64,000 nucleotides of DNA from Owenia fusiformis. Taxonomy: Eukaryota; Annelida; Polychaeta; Sabellida; Oweniidae. Positions within the stretch are counted from its first letter, which is position 1, and every line of letters begins with the position of its first letter. Below the pieces are notes generated by a model. The model ran no database searches. It saw only the letters and a program-made list of their open reading frames with translations, and was not told the DNA's origin. The stretch spans positions 47,077,885 through 47,141,884 of the forward strand of contig CAIIXF020000001.1 of NCBI GenBank assembly GCA_903813345.2, given 5' to 3'. The position numbers and the translations under genes are program-made. Shown piece by piece: positions 33,598 to 47,700 of the stretch.

Positions 33598-33964
33598 TTA
33601 TTGTGTTGATTGTTCTGAGCAATGATCGAGAGTTATTGTGTCGATTGTTCTCAGCAATGATCGAGAGTTATTGTGTCGATTGTTCTCAGCAATAATCGGG
33701 AGTTATTGTATTGATTGTTTTCAGCAATGATCGGGAATTATTGTGTTGAATGTTCTGAGCAATGATCGAGAGTTATTGTGTTGATTGTTCTCAGCAATGA
33801 TCTGGAGTTATTGTGTTGATTGTTTTCAGCAATGATCGGGAATTATTGTTTTGATTGTTCTAAGCAATGATCGGGAGTTATTGTGTTGATTGTTCTCAGA
33901 AATGATCTGAGTTATTGTGGTGATTGTTCTCAGCAATGATAGTGGTTCATTGTCAGCAATGATA
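33598..33964. repeat. Minisatellite, ~10 units of 35 bp
   Basis: The unit is close to 'ttattgtgttgattgttctc' followed by 'agcaatgatcgggag'. Variants differ at a few positions, and decayed copies continue to about 34090. There are no unique spacers, so this is not a CRISPR. 32930-33597 holds nothing else recognisable. Confidence 0.9.
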
Positions 33965-34211
33965 GTGCCTGTAGCTGATGATTGTGTAAATTGTTCCAAT
34001 TTACCGATTAAGGGTGATTGTTCAAAACATGTGAATGGATTTTGTTGATTGTCTTGAGAGTTGTTGGGTGATTGTTCCTAGCAATGACTGTGATTGTGTT
34101 TCACTCTCATCCATAAGGTTAGCAATCGGAAGTTGATATTCGAAAGCCTGTCAATATTTGAATCTCAATTTTGTTCCTTAAAGATGCATTATACCATAGG
34201 TTTCTCCCCCA

Positions 34212-34331
34212 GACAATCAATGATGTCCTGTTGTTATTGCTCTTATATATCTCACATACCATGTGAGACAATCACCAGACAATCAATGATGTCCTGTTGT
34301 TATTGCTCATATAATATCTCACATACCATGG
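34212..34331. repeat. Tandem duplication, ~60-bp unit
   Basis: 'agacaatcaatgatgtcctg' plus 'ttgttattgctcatata' and 'atctcacataccatg' occur twice, at 34212 and 34274. Confidence 0.8.
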
Positions 34332-35782
34332 ATATATCTTGAGAATAACTTTTCCGTATATTATTGCCGAAATATTGAAATAATCAACAGAACAACCAAC
34401 CTCAAGAATTAAACACAATCGATTCCTCGGCTAGCGAGGGGAATCCCCATTGAGTCACACAATCGCTCACAAGCGCCTTGAACCAGGCAGCCAATCAGGT
34501 TCATGATAAACGAATTCAACGACCAATCAGATAACAGGAGGACTTTCCCGGTACATTCAAACTTCAGATCGAATTAATTTCTGCGAAAATAAATAGATCG
34601 GCCAGCACAATCGCAAAATTAACACTGAAGGAGGGGGATTTGGGACTTCTTCTTTGGTAAGTAGATGGGTGAATATGTGGTGAAACTCGATATGCAAAAA
34701 AGTCCAGAGGGGTCTTGATTGTGCTATCCTATGGCATAGACCCTCTATTAATAACAATAGTTCTGAAATCCATGACTTTGATAAATATTTTGATGAGGCC
34801 AAATATAAACACAGGGTTTGATAGGCGATCCAAAAGGGGACTTCTGGTTGCCAAACTTATGGAGGGCTAGAGGGTTATTGCTCCGGGCAATGATTGTGGG
34901 TAAATGTTCCCAGCATAAGGGCAATTTCACAGACAAATGCCCTAATAAGGAAAACATTGAAACCTTCGGTAACAGGGGCGTAGCCAGCTTTCAGTCAGGG
35001 GGGAGGGTGCGATCGCAAAAAAAAATTCGGTTTTCAGTCGGGGGCGGGGGTGCGATTGTGCCATAAACAAGACAATGGTCATTTATTTCAGATTACTTTT
35101 GATACGGCCCTACGTAGGGGCAGATCTAGAAACCAACTACTGGGGGGGGGGGGGGGGGGCAATTCTATTTTTACATATTCTGTTCCAATATGGGAAAATT
35201 CAATTTTTTTTTTCTGAGCTATCGGGTCAATATTTGGCTGAACATCTTCTTTGACATACCTATTTAAGGTAAATGTAAATTCAGTTCAAAGCTTCTATAA
35301 AGGGAGTCCCACTTATAGATTTTTAAGATTCACTGGTCGATGATCGTTGAATGCCCCCCCCCCCTGCACTAATTGTTGCACCTTTAATTGCTTATTTTTT
35401 AGATTCAAAGTAGTTCCAAACATTTAAAATTTTACTGTAAGCCTAGTAAAATTCAGCTTTGTGTCAACTGCTGGTGGCATTCTAAACCCCAAATATTACA
35501 CAATTAGAAAAATCTTTATGGGCCCAATTTCTTTTCTGGGCCATTTTACCCCCCTCCCCCCGGCCTTAATCCGCCAAGGCTACGTGTATGGCCAGAAGCT
35601 TTCAGATCCTAAGGGCACGCATTGAACAAGGTTCAAGTTCTGATCATCCTAATTAAAAAGATGTCAGTGCGTGCAGTCAATATTGATTGAAGATCAGATT
35701 GCAGAGTGGGTCGCTTTAACCGACAAGGAATTCCCTTCAGTCTATTTTTAGAACGCGTCATTTTCCAAGGGGATTTCCCAAG
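34332..35782. other. Intergenic with G-rich 'ggcgtagccagggggg'-type repeat pieces
   Basis: No gene seen. There is an 18-base G run at 35142-35159, and 'caggggcgtagccagctttcagtcaggggg' near 34974 resembles the repeats at 44185 and 48060. The final 140 bases before 35783 should hold the promoter and leader of the acetyl-CoA synthetase gene; no TATA box is evident. Confidence 0.5.
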
Positions 35783-38700
35783 ATGGCTGCCACGGATTTC
35801 GATCACCACGAAAATGTTCTCGTGAAACCTCCCCGATTTCTGCAGGACACTGCCCATGTTTCTAGTTTTGAACAGTATCAGGAGTTGTACGACAAATCGG
35901 TGAACAAGCCAGATGAATTTTGGGGAGAAATATCGAAGAACTTTTTCTGGAAATCGCCACCGACTGGAGAATTTTTGAAATTCAATTTTGATGTCACAAA
36001 AGGACCAATATTTATTGAATGGATGAAAGGAGCTACAACAAACATTTGCTACAACTGCTTGGATAGAAATGTGAACAATGGTTTCGGTGATAAGGTTGCA
36101 TTTTACTGGTAAGAAATAACTTGTTGATGTATAAAAATTCGAGTCGAATACACCAAGAGCTCGTTTTATAAAGTGCTCACCATAAATAAATGACACCTGG
36201 ATTTTCTATCACCATTTCCAGACCATGGTGATCTGAAACTTCATAATTTCCAATAACACAGGTAGGGATCAAATTCGCCCCTTCCCGTTCATACCGCCGT
36301 TTTCCGTAGAGGTTACCGCGCCTTCGAGTAGAAATACCGCCCCTTCGAGTAGAAATCACGGACAGGTAGGTCATAGAACTGCATCTAAATCGTAATTCAC
36401 AATAATTATCCGATCTGTTTATGGTCTAATAAGTTGAATCACATATTTATCTACCATTTTCACCCATGTCCCACGCCAGCTTACCTCAAGTTTCTTCATT
36501 TAAACGGGCGCACAGTCGGGAATTATCATTCGAAAATCTCTCGTGGCCAGTTGTTTTGGTAAAACTCGTGTTTGTATTAGTTCCCCAAGCTACCACATAT
36601 AATTGGAATTGTGCCATGAATGTTAAAGATAATATCCTTTTGTTCGTTCATATAATATTCCATCCCATTTGACGATCAACACAATTTGACACGAAGCTCC
36701 ACTGTTTCTTTGTAACAGTTCCACACCTTATTAGTAGGTGTACTGTACGTACATTGAATATTGATTCCAGAATTAGGGATAAATTAGAAACTAGATATAA
36801 ATCGGAAATGTTAAGTAATTTTCTGAATTTATTGATTGTAAAAAAGTTAGTCGAATTAATTCTAAAAGATTAAATCATATTGGTTTTATCTAGAGAAGTT
36901 TATGCTAAACACTTTTAATTTAACAATTTATAATTTTTATGAATATGACATTTATTTACCAAAATAATACGTGATTAATATGAGTATAGTTTTAACAGAA
37001 TTAGCCTAGCCTATCTTAATAGGGCTATTCACAATGCTATTCATATATTTCACACCTTCAAGGTAAATTGGCTGGCTATTGGATTAACTTTCCAATATAA
37101 ATTTGGTTCACTGTTTTATTTCAAATAAATGCCCAGTTGGCAAAACATTCGAGAAAAGGGATGAAATTGCGAATAGTACATATGTAAGGTAATACGTGAT
37201 TAATGTCGTTCAAGTACAAATGATTAATAAAAATGAGGTCACATATTGGTCAACGTTTTTGCCTACGTTCGTGATCATACTAGTGCGTGAGTATGAAGGC
37301 CATGTGTCAACTATACAATCGATAATATCCCCCTAGCTATTCCTCTAAATAAACGCGTATCCTCCTTGGAAAATTGTTTTCTCCCTCTTAATATAGGCCC
37401 ATGGGCGTTTATTAAAAATTCTTTCAAATAAACGCCCTGTGCAAAATAAACGCCCGTAGGCCTATTCGCGAGAGAGAGTAAAGAATAACTTGTAGATTTG
37501 TGATCATAACCACTGGCGAATACAGAAGTTAACAAGGGGGGTGTACATTTCAAATCCAAAAACTTTGAATGCCCATTTTTGATAATTTGACCTAAAAAGG
37601 CCCACTGCAAAAATTTTGGGCACACAATTGTTTGTGGGCCCCGGTAATTTGGCTTATTAACATAAATGTGACGACGTTTTTGCACTTTAACCAACCAGGA
37701 CAGCAGAGGTTTTGATTTTCGTGGCCTCTTTGTTTAAATGTTTACGACATAAAGGTGAGAAGTTCTGCTGTATTTTATTGCAATTCTTTAAAAATCGATG
37801 GGCTGCGATTTGAGAAATTCTAATCTATTTACATAGACTATGATTTGTATCGTTTGTATCGTTTTTGAAAGAACTCTAAAAACGACACAAATCACGTGTA
37901 AATAGTTCTCTGTGATCTGAACTTTGCCAATTTAACATTAATCTGAATAAAAGGAGAGTTCTACCTAACTGAAACCAAAATACGATTAAGGTGCGTAATC
38001 CAAAAACGAAAACGGCGGAATTTGACAGAAACTGTAAAGTCGAAACAATGCTGGTATAACAGGTATATATTCTTATACATTTAGCCATTTAAACAGTAAA
38101 ATCAATCAAATTTTACGTTGGATGAGGTGTGAAGGAACAAAAATGACCCCAAATCCAAGAAAAACGTACTTAACTGAAATGGTGGATGTCAGGGGGTAAT
38201 TTGTGTGCTGTCCTACGAGCAACCTAGACATATGTAAGTACCCTTAAAAACGTAGATGATATGAAACACATTCCTCTAACTGAATATACTATGAAGAAAG
38301 GGCTAGGTTGACTGAATTAAAAGATAGAGCCTTTGTATTCGTAAATTCTGTCGATTATCTACTCGAAGGAGCGGCAACCTGTACGGAAAACAGCGGTATG
38401 GACGCGAAGGTGCGATCTGATCCCTACCTGTGAATAATGTCTAGAAACACATCCCTTAAGTTTTGTATATTTTACATTTTGTATACTCTCAGACTCATCC
38501 ACCAATGTATAGCCTCTTGAAAATTCTCTTCTTTTTAACATGGGAAATGCTCACTTCAGCAAATCCAGGTGTCATTTATTTAGGGTGAGCGCTGTAGTAC
38601 GATTCAAAATTTAATTGAATACTTTGAATTTAAAAAATAAGCAATCAAATGACCATATTGCAACAGTATATGAAAAAATAGAAACATATGTACAAGATTT

Positions 38701-41700
38701 AACTTTTGTAAATTTCAGAAAGTTACAGCCCATTTCACTGTTTTATTGCATCAGTAAAACCATGGGCTTTCAAAGCCCATGGTAAAACCTTAAAAATAAG
38801 AAATCAAAAGATCATTATGCAATAATATATCGAAAAATATATTCCTATTGTACATGAATGACATTTGTTTATCTTGGATTACTTCTAGTTTGGTTAATAA
38901 AGTGTGTGGCCTCTTATATTTCGATGCTTCTCTGCCATAGCATTTTCAAAAAGATTAGAATGACTGAAATTCTTTAAATTACAAGAGGGCACAGGCTTAT
39001 TGCACAAAAAAACTAAATATCTGAAATATACAAATGTCATTCATGTACAATATGAATATACGGCACAATGGTCTCCAGATTTCTTATTTTTGGGGTTCTT
39101 CTGATGCAATAAAATAGTGAAATGGGCTGTAGGTATAATGTGCAGCAAAGCTGTGGACTTTTGTAATTTAGAGAGTTTTAGCCACATTATTTTTTTTCGA
39201 AAATAACATGGCAGAGAAAGGAAGAAGCGGTATGTAGCATAAAATATAAGAGGCCACACATATGAAAGCCAAACTACAAAACAAATCAAAATATACAAAA
39301 GTTGGGCGTTGTATGAATGTTTTTATTTTTACATATACTTTTTCAATATGGTTCTTTGATTGCCTTTCTTTTAGATTCAAAGTACTCAATGGAATTATGA
39401 ATCTGACTTTAATTGGTGTATTCGACTGGATTTTTTTATACATGCTCCATGGCCTATGGCTGGGCTCGCTTGCAATTCCTGAAGCTGAATACTCAGTATA
39501 CTGCGAATTCAACTGAATTCAACTGAATTCAACTGAACTTTTAAGTCAGATAAGAGAATGTGTAGTACTGTCTAAGTGCTGGGCTAAGTAAATAAGTGTT
39601 TTTTTCAAAATGAATTGATCTAGAGTGTTTCTTCCAAAAGGTATACACCTATACACGCCTAGAATGCATAAATGAAGCAAAAGTTTTGCTACTGTAATAT
39701 GGGAAAAAGTATACAAATTGGATATCTATTTTACAGGAGATCTTTCTCAACATAGACATTATTAGAGTTCATAGAATTTCAAATCACCAATATCTAGGAG
39801 TATTGACAAAAATCAACTTTTATTTTTTATTTTTGCGTAGCACTTCTTTCAACATTTCTGCTTCTTAGTTCCATGCTCTTTAACTTAAGGGAATCATCTC
39901 TAGGTTCTGGTCTTAGTAGGGCATAATAGAGGCTTAAGTTATATTTATGATTGATACAACTGATTGAGGTAAGAATTATGTGAATGGCTAGTGCCTGAAT
40001 TACCCAAATGCGAGTAGGTACTTACCAGTTTCACCACCAGGTGGCTGATTCGGGTCAATTAACATGGCAGGTATATAAGAAAGTTCCCTTAAACTTGAAT
40101 ATTATCAATTTAAGTGGCTCAATTTTCATATAACCCTTATGTGCCTGATACTTATACTAATGAAAATATGTCCAGTAAAGCAAAATATTATCTGTCCACT
40201 AAAAGAAAATATATTTCATTTTTTGTGATTTTACAGCATGGGGTCTATGGGGAATCTCCCCGAGCTAGAAGTCACATTTTCAAAGAAAATTAATTTTTCA
40301 AAGTTGATAAACACTTTTTAAAACCACATTTCTAGATGTAATTTTACATGTAGATTTCAAATATGAAATTACTTTGACTGAATTTTGAATTTTTAATGAA
40401 GTAAATCAAGATTATTTCTACTCGCATCTGGGTTATTGTTCATGTTCTAAAATATAATATAAGCCTTTATTTTATCTTCCCAAGACCAGTACCTAGAGAT
40501 GGTCTTGGCACTAGATAATTTGGCAATCTGGCCAGTGGCCCAACCAAAATAAATAAAAACAAGCACTGACATCTATTTATTTAGATATTATAGCAACCCC
40601 TTATTTCACCAAGTTTGGAAGTGCAAATCCTTTAGTTTCTTTTCAATATAAATTCCCCTCTTTAAACCTAGAGAGCTATCTACCTACATTTATATAGTAA
40701 TCATTAGGACATACACCCCAGGGTGATGTTCTACACAGGCTTTACATGTACTTTTTACACGAATGCTGATTGTAGTTCAGTGATAGTGCAACAATGTCCT
40801 AGTCGTCCTTAGATTAAAACCTATTGTTAATAAGCTTTAAAACATTGCAAAGTAAATATGTAAAGTAAGCCTGGGTGCCTATAATGTAACATTGTAAGAT
40901 TATTCTTGAAAACATAAATGAATAATATGTGTCAGAACTAAATAATATAGACAATCGTGTCTGAAATAGTGATAGAGGTTGAAATACAAATATTTAAGGA
41001 TTCATTCATTCCTATCCATATACAAGATCATAACTGTTGGGAAAGTTTCACATTTCACCACCCCACTGTTTAGTTGAACATCTTACCTCAATTAGCAGAC
41101 TAAGTAGTACCCTTTTGTAGATTTGACCACTGGGCCACTCAGGAAAACCAGTTTTTGTCCTCAAAGAGCTACCTTATATAGTTTTCAAATCGAATCAAAT
41201 CTATCCTAAATCTAATTACATGTAGTATGATGTAAAAAAACAATGACACTACATTTTTACCTATAAGTATTTACTTATTGTATTTTTAGTATCAAAATGG
41301 TGAAATCATATGTTGTTGCCAGAGGGTAGCAAAGCTAGTGAATGAGCTCAGGGTCCACATACAGTATTTATTAGTTCTTCACAATGCAGGCTATAAACCT
41401 TAGCCTAAAATGATTGATTTCATGAAAGAAATGCTTCCTTGTTAAAATTGTGGCGTATCAGAGCACTTTACCGTGTCTTCAGTCTCAATGTCAATGGTTA
41501 CCTGACTTGAAATATGATTTGAGGGAACTTGAACATAATAGTCTAGATGCGAGTAGAAATAATCTTGATTGAATATTCAAAATTCAGTTAAAGTGATATC
41601 ATATCTGACATGCAAAATTACAACCAGAAATGTGGTTAAAAAATTGGTTATCAACTTTGGAAAATTAATTTTCTTTAAAAACGTGACTTCTAGGTCGGTG

Positions 41701-44700
41701 AGATGCCCCGGATTAACCACCTGGTGGTGGTATTGGTAACTTCCTACTGGCATCTGGGTTATTGTGTAATTATGACTCCCAGGAATTGTTGTCCATCTTT
41801 CAATTGGTTTAAGGTATTTCCGTATGTTCAGAAATTGTTTTCGTTTCCTAATTAGAGTCCTATGATATATCAGGAACACATAATTCATTCCACATGGTCT
41901 ACAGTTTTCACAGAGTGCACAAATGTACCTAGATTATCAGTTGAGGGTTTGTTTAGCTAGACATATAAAAAAGAAGAAAAATCAGTGACCTACATTTTTG
42001 TACTTTTTAAAAGTAGGTCATTGAACATATTTTCTTGAAATTTGTTCAAATAAGAGCAATTTTGGTGAACAATTTTGTGACGGATTATCTCGTCACTCTG
42101 GGTTTCAAGGTCATTTCTGAGGTGACAAGAAATCTAGTCACTCTGGTTAGTCAAGAGGTTAATCCCCTTAACTCTCCTATTCCCTAGCATGGGGATCATG
42201 TCACGCATTTGGTACGAAATATGTGTAAATATCATGCATTTGTTTCGAAAATATTTACACCCCCCCCCCCGTTCAGGGATTTTAACAGCAAGCGTTAGCG
42301 AGCTGGAAAAATTTTAGGTGTCCAAAATCTGCCAGGTGTTCACTGAAGCTGTCCAAAGTTTGAAGGAAGGTGTTCAACATTTGGAAGTCACTCAGGGGTA
42401 GTTGGTCAAACTCCAAAAAACATCAAACTAAAAATATGTTCAATGTAAAACATACTCATGAAATAGATAATCCACTGACCTCAAATAAAAGGTGGTAGTT
42501 TTATATAAGTCACCAGTTTGGAGTCTTGACTAAACAACTGAACCAAAGCATGCATTTGGCATCGAATCTATTTTATGATTCAATTTGGAAATGAATAACT
42601 GAAATCAGCCATTAGGAGCTTGTCTATTATACAGTTCAATAGTTAAATTATGTATGTTACTCGATAATCTTGCATCCAGTTTCTTGTTTCCTCATTCCAC
42701 AAGCCCAGAATTTGAGAGAGGTTTTTGCATATAAGGGTTTGGTGCACCTGACTAATGTGTAAAATGAATAAAAACTAAAACAATGACATAATCCTATCGT
42801 ATAATCCTTTCATATGTTAAACTGTTAATTCACTGTTTACTTGTTTATCTGTTTACTTGTTTATCTATTTGTTATTGTTATTATATTCAGGGAGGGGAAT
42901 GACCCGGATGACAGTAAGAAGATCACCTTCAATGAACTTCTCAGGGAAGTCTGCAAATTCTCCAATGTACTCAAAAACAGAGGTACACGTAATATTATAT
43001 ATGAAGATGAAATGGCATGCTAACAAATCTTTGTGAAAAATGTAGTGAAAATGATTTAATCAACGAGTAGGGATGCAGTAATAGGGTACGGTTGTAGAAC
43101 ACAGAACATCAAAATTATTTTTGAACCAAAATGGAAAATTGAATAGTAGCTGTATACACATTTTGTACATATTTATCATGTTTTGTTGTATTTTGTAGGT
43201 GTAAAGAAGGGTGACAAAGTTGCCTTGTACATGCCTATGATATTAGAACTAACTGTTGCAATGCTTGCCTTGGCACGAATAGGTGCAGTGCACTCAATTG
43301 TGGTAAGTTCTTGAAGAGGATCATGCTCTTTGAACGGGACAAGGGTGCATAACGCCAAGACCTTAATGTTGTAATCTATTATTGATTTATATGTTTGGAG
43401 GGAGAGGGCAAAGTCCATTATGTTTTATTAGTGCTTATCAATTTGCAAAAGAAAACATCTTTTTGAAAACTTTTACATGTTAAAAACATATTTTAGGGGT
43501 GCGGGTCATTATTAAATGTCATCGTGCAATTATATTTATTTGTAGAGGTTGGGTTCATTGATATTGAAATATTGACCTTGTCCTTAAATCAAGCCTTAGT
43601 TTTGACTAAATTACAACCGAATTGTTTCATATCGATTTATGATGCATGTACAATGCACATGTATGTAATCTATTGTATGTTATTGTAAGAGTAAGCACAA
43701 TGTGCTCCTTGTCATTATGTCCCACATGTGATTGATTCATTCCAAACGTTAAGTTATTAGATATTCAAAATTGTTTGTGCATTTATGAACTCTTAGTGAG
43801 AATCTGATGTAATATACTTTGATTAGAAATCTTGTGTTAAACAAAGATTATTGTGCATTAATACTAAATAGTTATCATATAGGCTCTTGCATACTTTAAA
43901 TTGATTGACTAGAGGTACCTGACAGGTCAATTTAAACTTCCTGGTCAAACCAGTTCTTTTGTTTTACAAGCAATAAACATTTCCAATCATTCTTGATTCC
44001 TGATTCCTTTTGATGAACCAAATGAAGTAGGGGTTATTGGTAACATTGGCTAGATTTAGGATATCTTACTTTGAAGGCAGCAAATGTTTGTAAACAAAAT
44101 CGGAAGAAGTTTTTAAAAATAAGCAGAGAATCTTATTTCTACCCTGAAATTAACAAAAAACTGACATCATAAACTATATGTGCAGGCCCGTATCCAGGGG
44201 GGGGGGGGGGGGTTGCGAGCCCCCCTGGCCAAAAATTCTTTCAAAATCATGTTTTTCACCATTTTGAGCACTTCTCAAGTGATTTTAGTCATATTTGGCC
44301 AAAATTGTCAAATGTGAACCCCCCTGGAAATTTTTGAAAACTGAACCCCCCTTGGCAAATCGGAGCTACGGTCCTGATGTGTTAATAGAAGGTTCAATTC
44401 TTCATGTACACATGGATATGAAATTTGTGGCTCATACTCACTCTCACTAAATGGCTGGAGGATCAGTTATAAAGCAAGTGAAAATTGTAACAATGATGAG
44501 ATGGTCCAACATGAACTTGAGTTTCTCAATGACCTGATGCGAGACAAAATTTGATTTCTGTAGTGTCAGAAGATACAGCAAAAAGCATTGATCCAGTATT
44601 GATTTCATCTATCAGGGCCTTGTACCATTACTTCGATAAATCCCCAAGGAGTATTTAACGATCCTCCATCATTTATTCAGCAAATGAAATGTGATGTACA

Positions 44701-47700
44701 AATGTGTTAAGCAATTCCCTTGAAGTATAGATTGCGTAAATTAGGCTCATTTGGGAATAAATGTTCAGTTGAAGGAAAACGGGAATTTCTTTTTTCCTCA
44801 TGTATGAAAATAAGCTTAATATCTTGATCTGATCGACTGTAAATTGATTTAATTTGGCAACAGGTTTAATTAGAATTTTGTATAAAATTACCAATTTTCT
44901 GAAAAATTCAAATCTTCATCAATGTCTAACCAGTTTGCCATGCATGCTGTCCTGTGGTATTTTAATGTATTTTCTAATAGTCTGCCATATTTATTATTTA
45001 ATATCGAATCCACCAATATGCAGCTGCAATATGTTAAAATGTTAAGTTTGCTGAATATCATATCGTGCCAAACTTAACCATTTTACAGTCATTCATTGAT
45101 GATACTAATGAGAAATCACAAATATATGATCAAGAAGACAATGCAAGAAAAACACAAAATGAACAAGGCCTTATAATTCATACAATATATCTGAATCAAT
45201 ACAAAAAATGTCTTTCAGTTTGGTGGATTTTCGTCCGACTCTCTGGCCAGTAGGATCTTAGATGCACAATGTAAATACCTCATTACCGCAGGTGAGACTC
45301 ATACGTTTTAACATTATAAATATTGTCCAAATTGATCAACAATTGAATTTGCAATTTTAGATATACTCTTAATTCAGTGATTTTTATTCTGAAATGACCA
45401 AGGGGTATGTACACTTGTAATGTAGAATAGTAACATGTACTCACAAAACTGATAAATCAAACGCATGTACACACATGTAGTTATCGGTATGTATTACACT
45501 ATGCAGTATTCATATCAAGAACAATACATTTTCTCTTGATTGTAAATTTGACAGGTGCAAATCTCAATTAGAAATGTACATAATCTGTTATCCATATACC
45601 TGTATTGTTATCCCAACAAACGAAGTTCGGTAGGGATATAGTGAAGCCCTCCGTCCGTCCGTCAGTCAGTCAGTCCGTCCGTCCATCCATCTGTCTGTCC
45701 GTCCGGAAGATAACTCAAATACTAGTTGACGGATTTTCTTCATATTTAGCGGAAAGATGTATATTGGTGAATAGTTTTACACAAGATGACCGCTGCTTTA
45801 AAAATGACGGGAGTTTTTCGCAAAAATCATAAAATTAATCTAAACCAAAGTAATCAATATTATTGTTTGAAATTTTGGTAGTATATTCACAACATTTATC
45901 TGTTTCACATATATTCCGTGTTTTTCATCCTGACCCCCAGGGGCCGTGTATGGGGGGTCAGGAAAACATAAATTTTCGCAAATTTTTAGATCTTTCTGAA
46001 CTATACCTTTATTATACTCAAATGAAAGGCAATTAAGAGTAGATTGCAAATATTGTATCTTTTTTCTGATTCGAGCCTCGTGAAATTCAAAATGGCCGTC
46101 TAATGTACGATTTCGCAATAATTTTTCGATCCCTTCAAAGTATGGCTATATTAGCACAGGATTTCATTCTGTGTTTTCATTAACTAATACTCAAATTGAA
46201 GGCATTTTGGAGTAGATCATCATTATGGTATTGTTTTTCAGATTTGTACCTCAGAAAATTCAAAATGGCTGCTTTGCAAGAATTTGCAATTCTAAAATCT
46301 AAATTTTTCAATTTTAACCAAAATAATGAGTATAATTGATTGGAATTTGGTAATTGATATTTTGTTTGTTGGGATTTGCTACTCCGCGGAGTTGCTGTTA
46401 TCTAGTTAAATACCATTATATCTAATAATGTAACTTAGGTGGGACTTACGTAATAATACCAACATCAAATCTCATACATAGTTAAACGTATCTAATCCAA
46501 AAACAGTTACCAGCAAAATGTGTTTGATGTATAAACTGTAAAGCGCTTTAAATCTGTGGCACCTATTTTCCGCAAATGTGCCACCGCAGAGTAATCTGTG
46601 ACACTTTGAATTTGTGTATTACACTACAGTTAATTCACAGGATTACCTAATTATTGTTTTTATTCCTGACCCTCTGAATTCTTACTCTTTTCACGTGCAT
46701 TAAATTTTTGCGATGTTTTGTCACTCTCAAAAAGACAGAAATTGAGTGCATTTGAATTTTAAGTGTTTTGCAGTATGCAACATACATGTATATAAGTTTG
46801 ATAACATTTGAGCCAGGCCACAGGAAAAGGGGTCTTATCACAGATTTTTTCAATTTTCTGATTTTTTGTTTATCCTAAAAAGCACAAAGAAACCTTTCAA
46901 ATGAGCCATGGCTTATGTCCTAACAATTTCTCCTTGCATATATAGACCAAAAAGTCGGATCTGAATTTTACACATTTTCCTCTTAATCGTGGGTACATTT
47001 TTGGCTCTGTAGCACAATTTTAATTTTTGTGATAAGACCGGTTTTCCTATGGCCAGGCTCATTTATAGATTTTTCAACATGGGAATCAATGAAGAACAGG
47101 ATTAAAAAGGTGTTCATATTGAGAGGTGTACAGATTAGTTCAGTGTTCAGAATTTGGAGAACCTGAGATTAGTTTAATTAGATTACTTTAGATACCCAAG
47201 TTTTACTGTAACTTTATTGTTTCCTTCCAGATGGTGTTTTCCGAGGAACAAAGTTGTTAAACCTAAAAGCAATCAGCGATGGAGCAATCAAAATCTGTGA
47301 GAGCAAGTAAGACCAACATTTGATCTGAAACAATATATAAATCACACCGATTGTAAATCAGACATGCTAACCTAAAATCAATATCATAATTGGATTGCCT
47401 GTTAGGCGCCATCTCATATGTGTTGCAATAAGGTTTATATGTGAACAGTTAGATTAAATGCGAAGGACTGTTTTGTTGACTAATTAATGGTGCAAAAATT
47501 ATTTTAGAAAACAAAGATTTTATGCCCTTCTAATAAGTTGTTTCATCATTAAACTGGATGAGTGGCCCAGTTAATGTCACTATAAAATAAGTATGGGATT
47601 GAAACAAATCCACTGGCAGTGTCCTCCCCAGGATCTTTTGGGGTGTAAAATTCTCATTTTCACAACATATGTCTATTTTTCTCATTTTCAACCGGGTCCA

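Noticed and set aside
33598-33964. Regular ~35-bp repeats that could suggest a CRISPR array
   Set aside because: Units abut without unique spacers, vary internally and lie in animal DNA; it is a minisatellite.
35142-35159. 18-base G run as a possible G-quadruplex regulatory site
   Set aside because: Homopolymer runs of this kind recur with the dispersed G-run repeat (44200, 48115) and may be of uncertain length in the assembly.
35633-36196. 187-codon minus-strand open frame
   Set aside because: It overlaps ACSS exon 1, whose plus-strand translation is unmistakable.
37311-37694. 127-codon minus-strand open frame in ACSS intron 1
   Set aside because: It runs across repeated 'aataaacgccc' words inside a foldback element and resembles no protein family.
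41577-41888. 103-codon minus-strand open frame
   Set aside because: It falls in one copy of an inverted repeat and is not kept open in the other copy.
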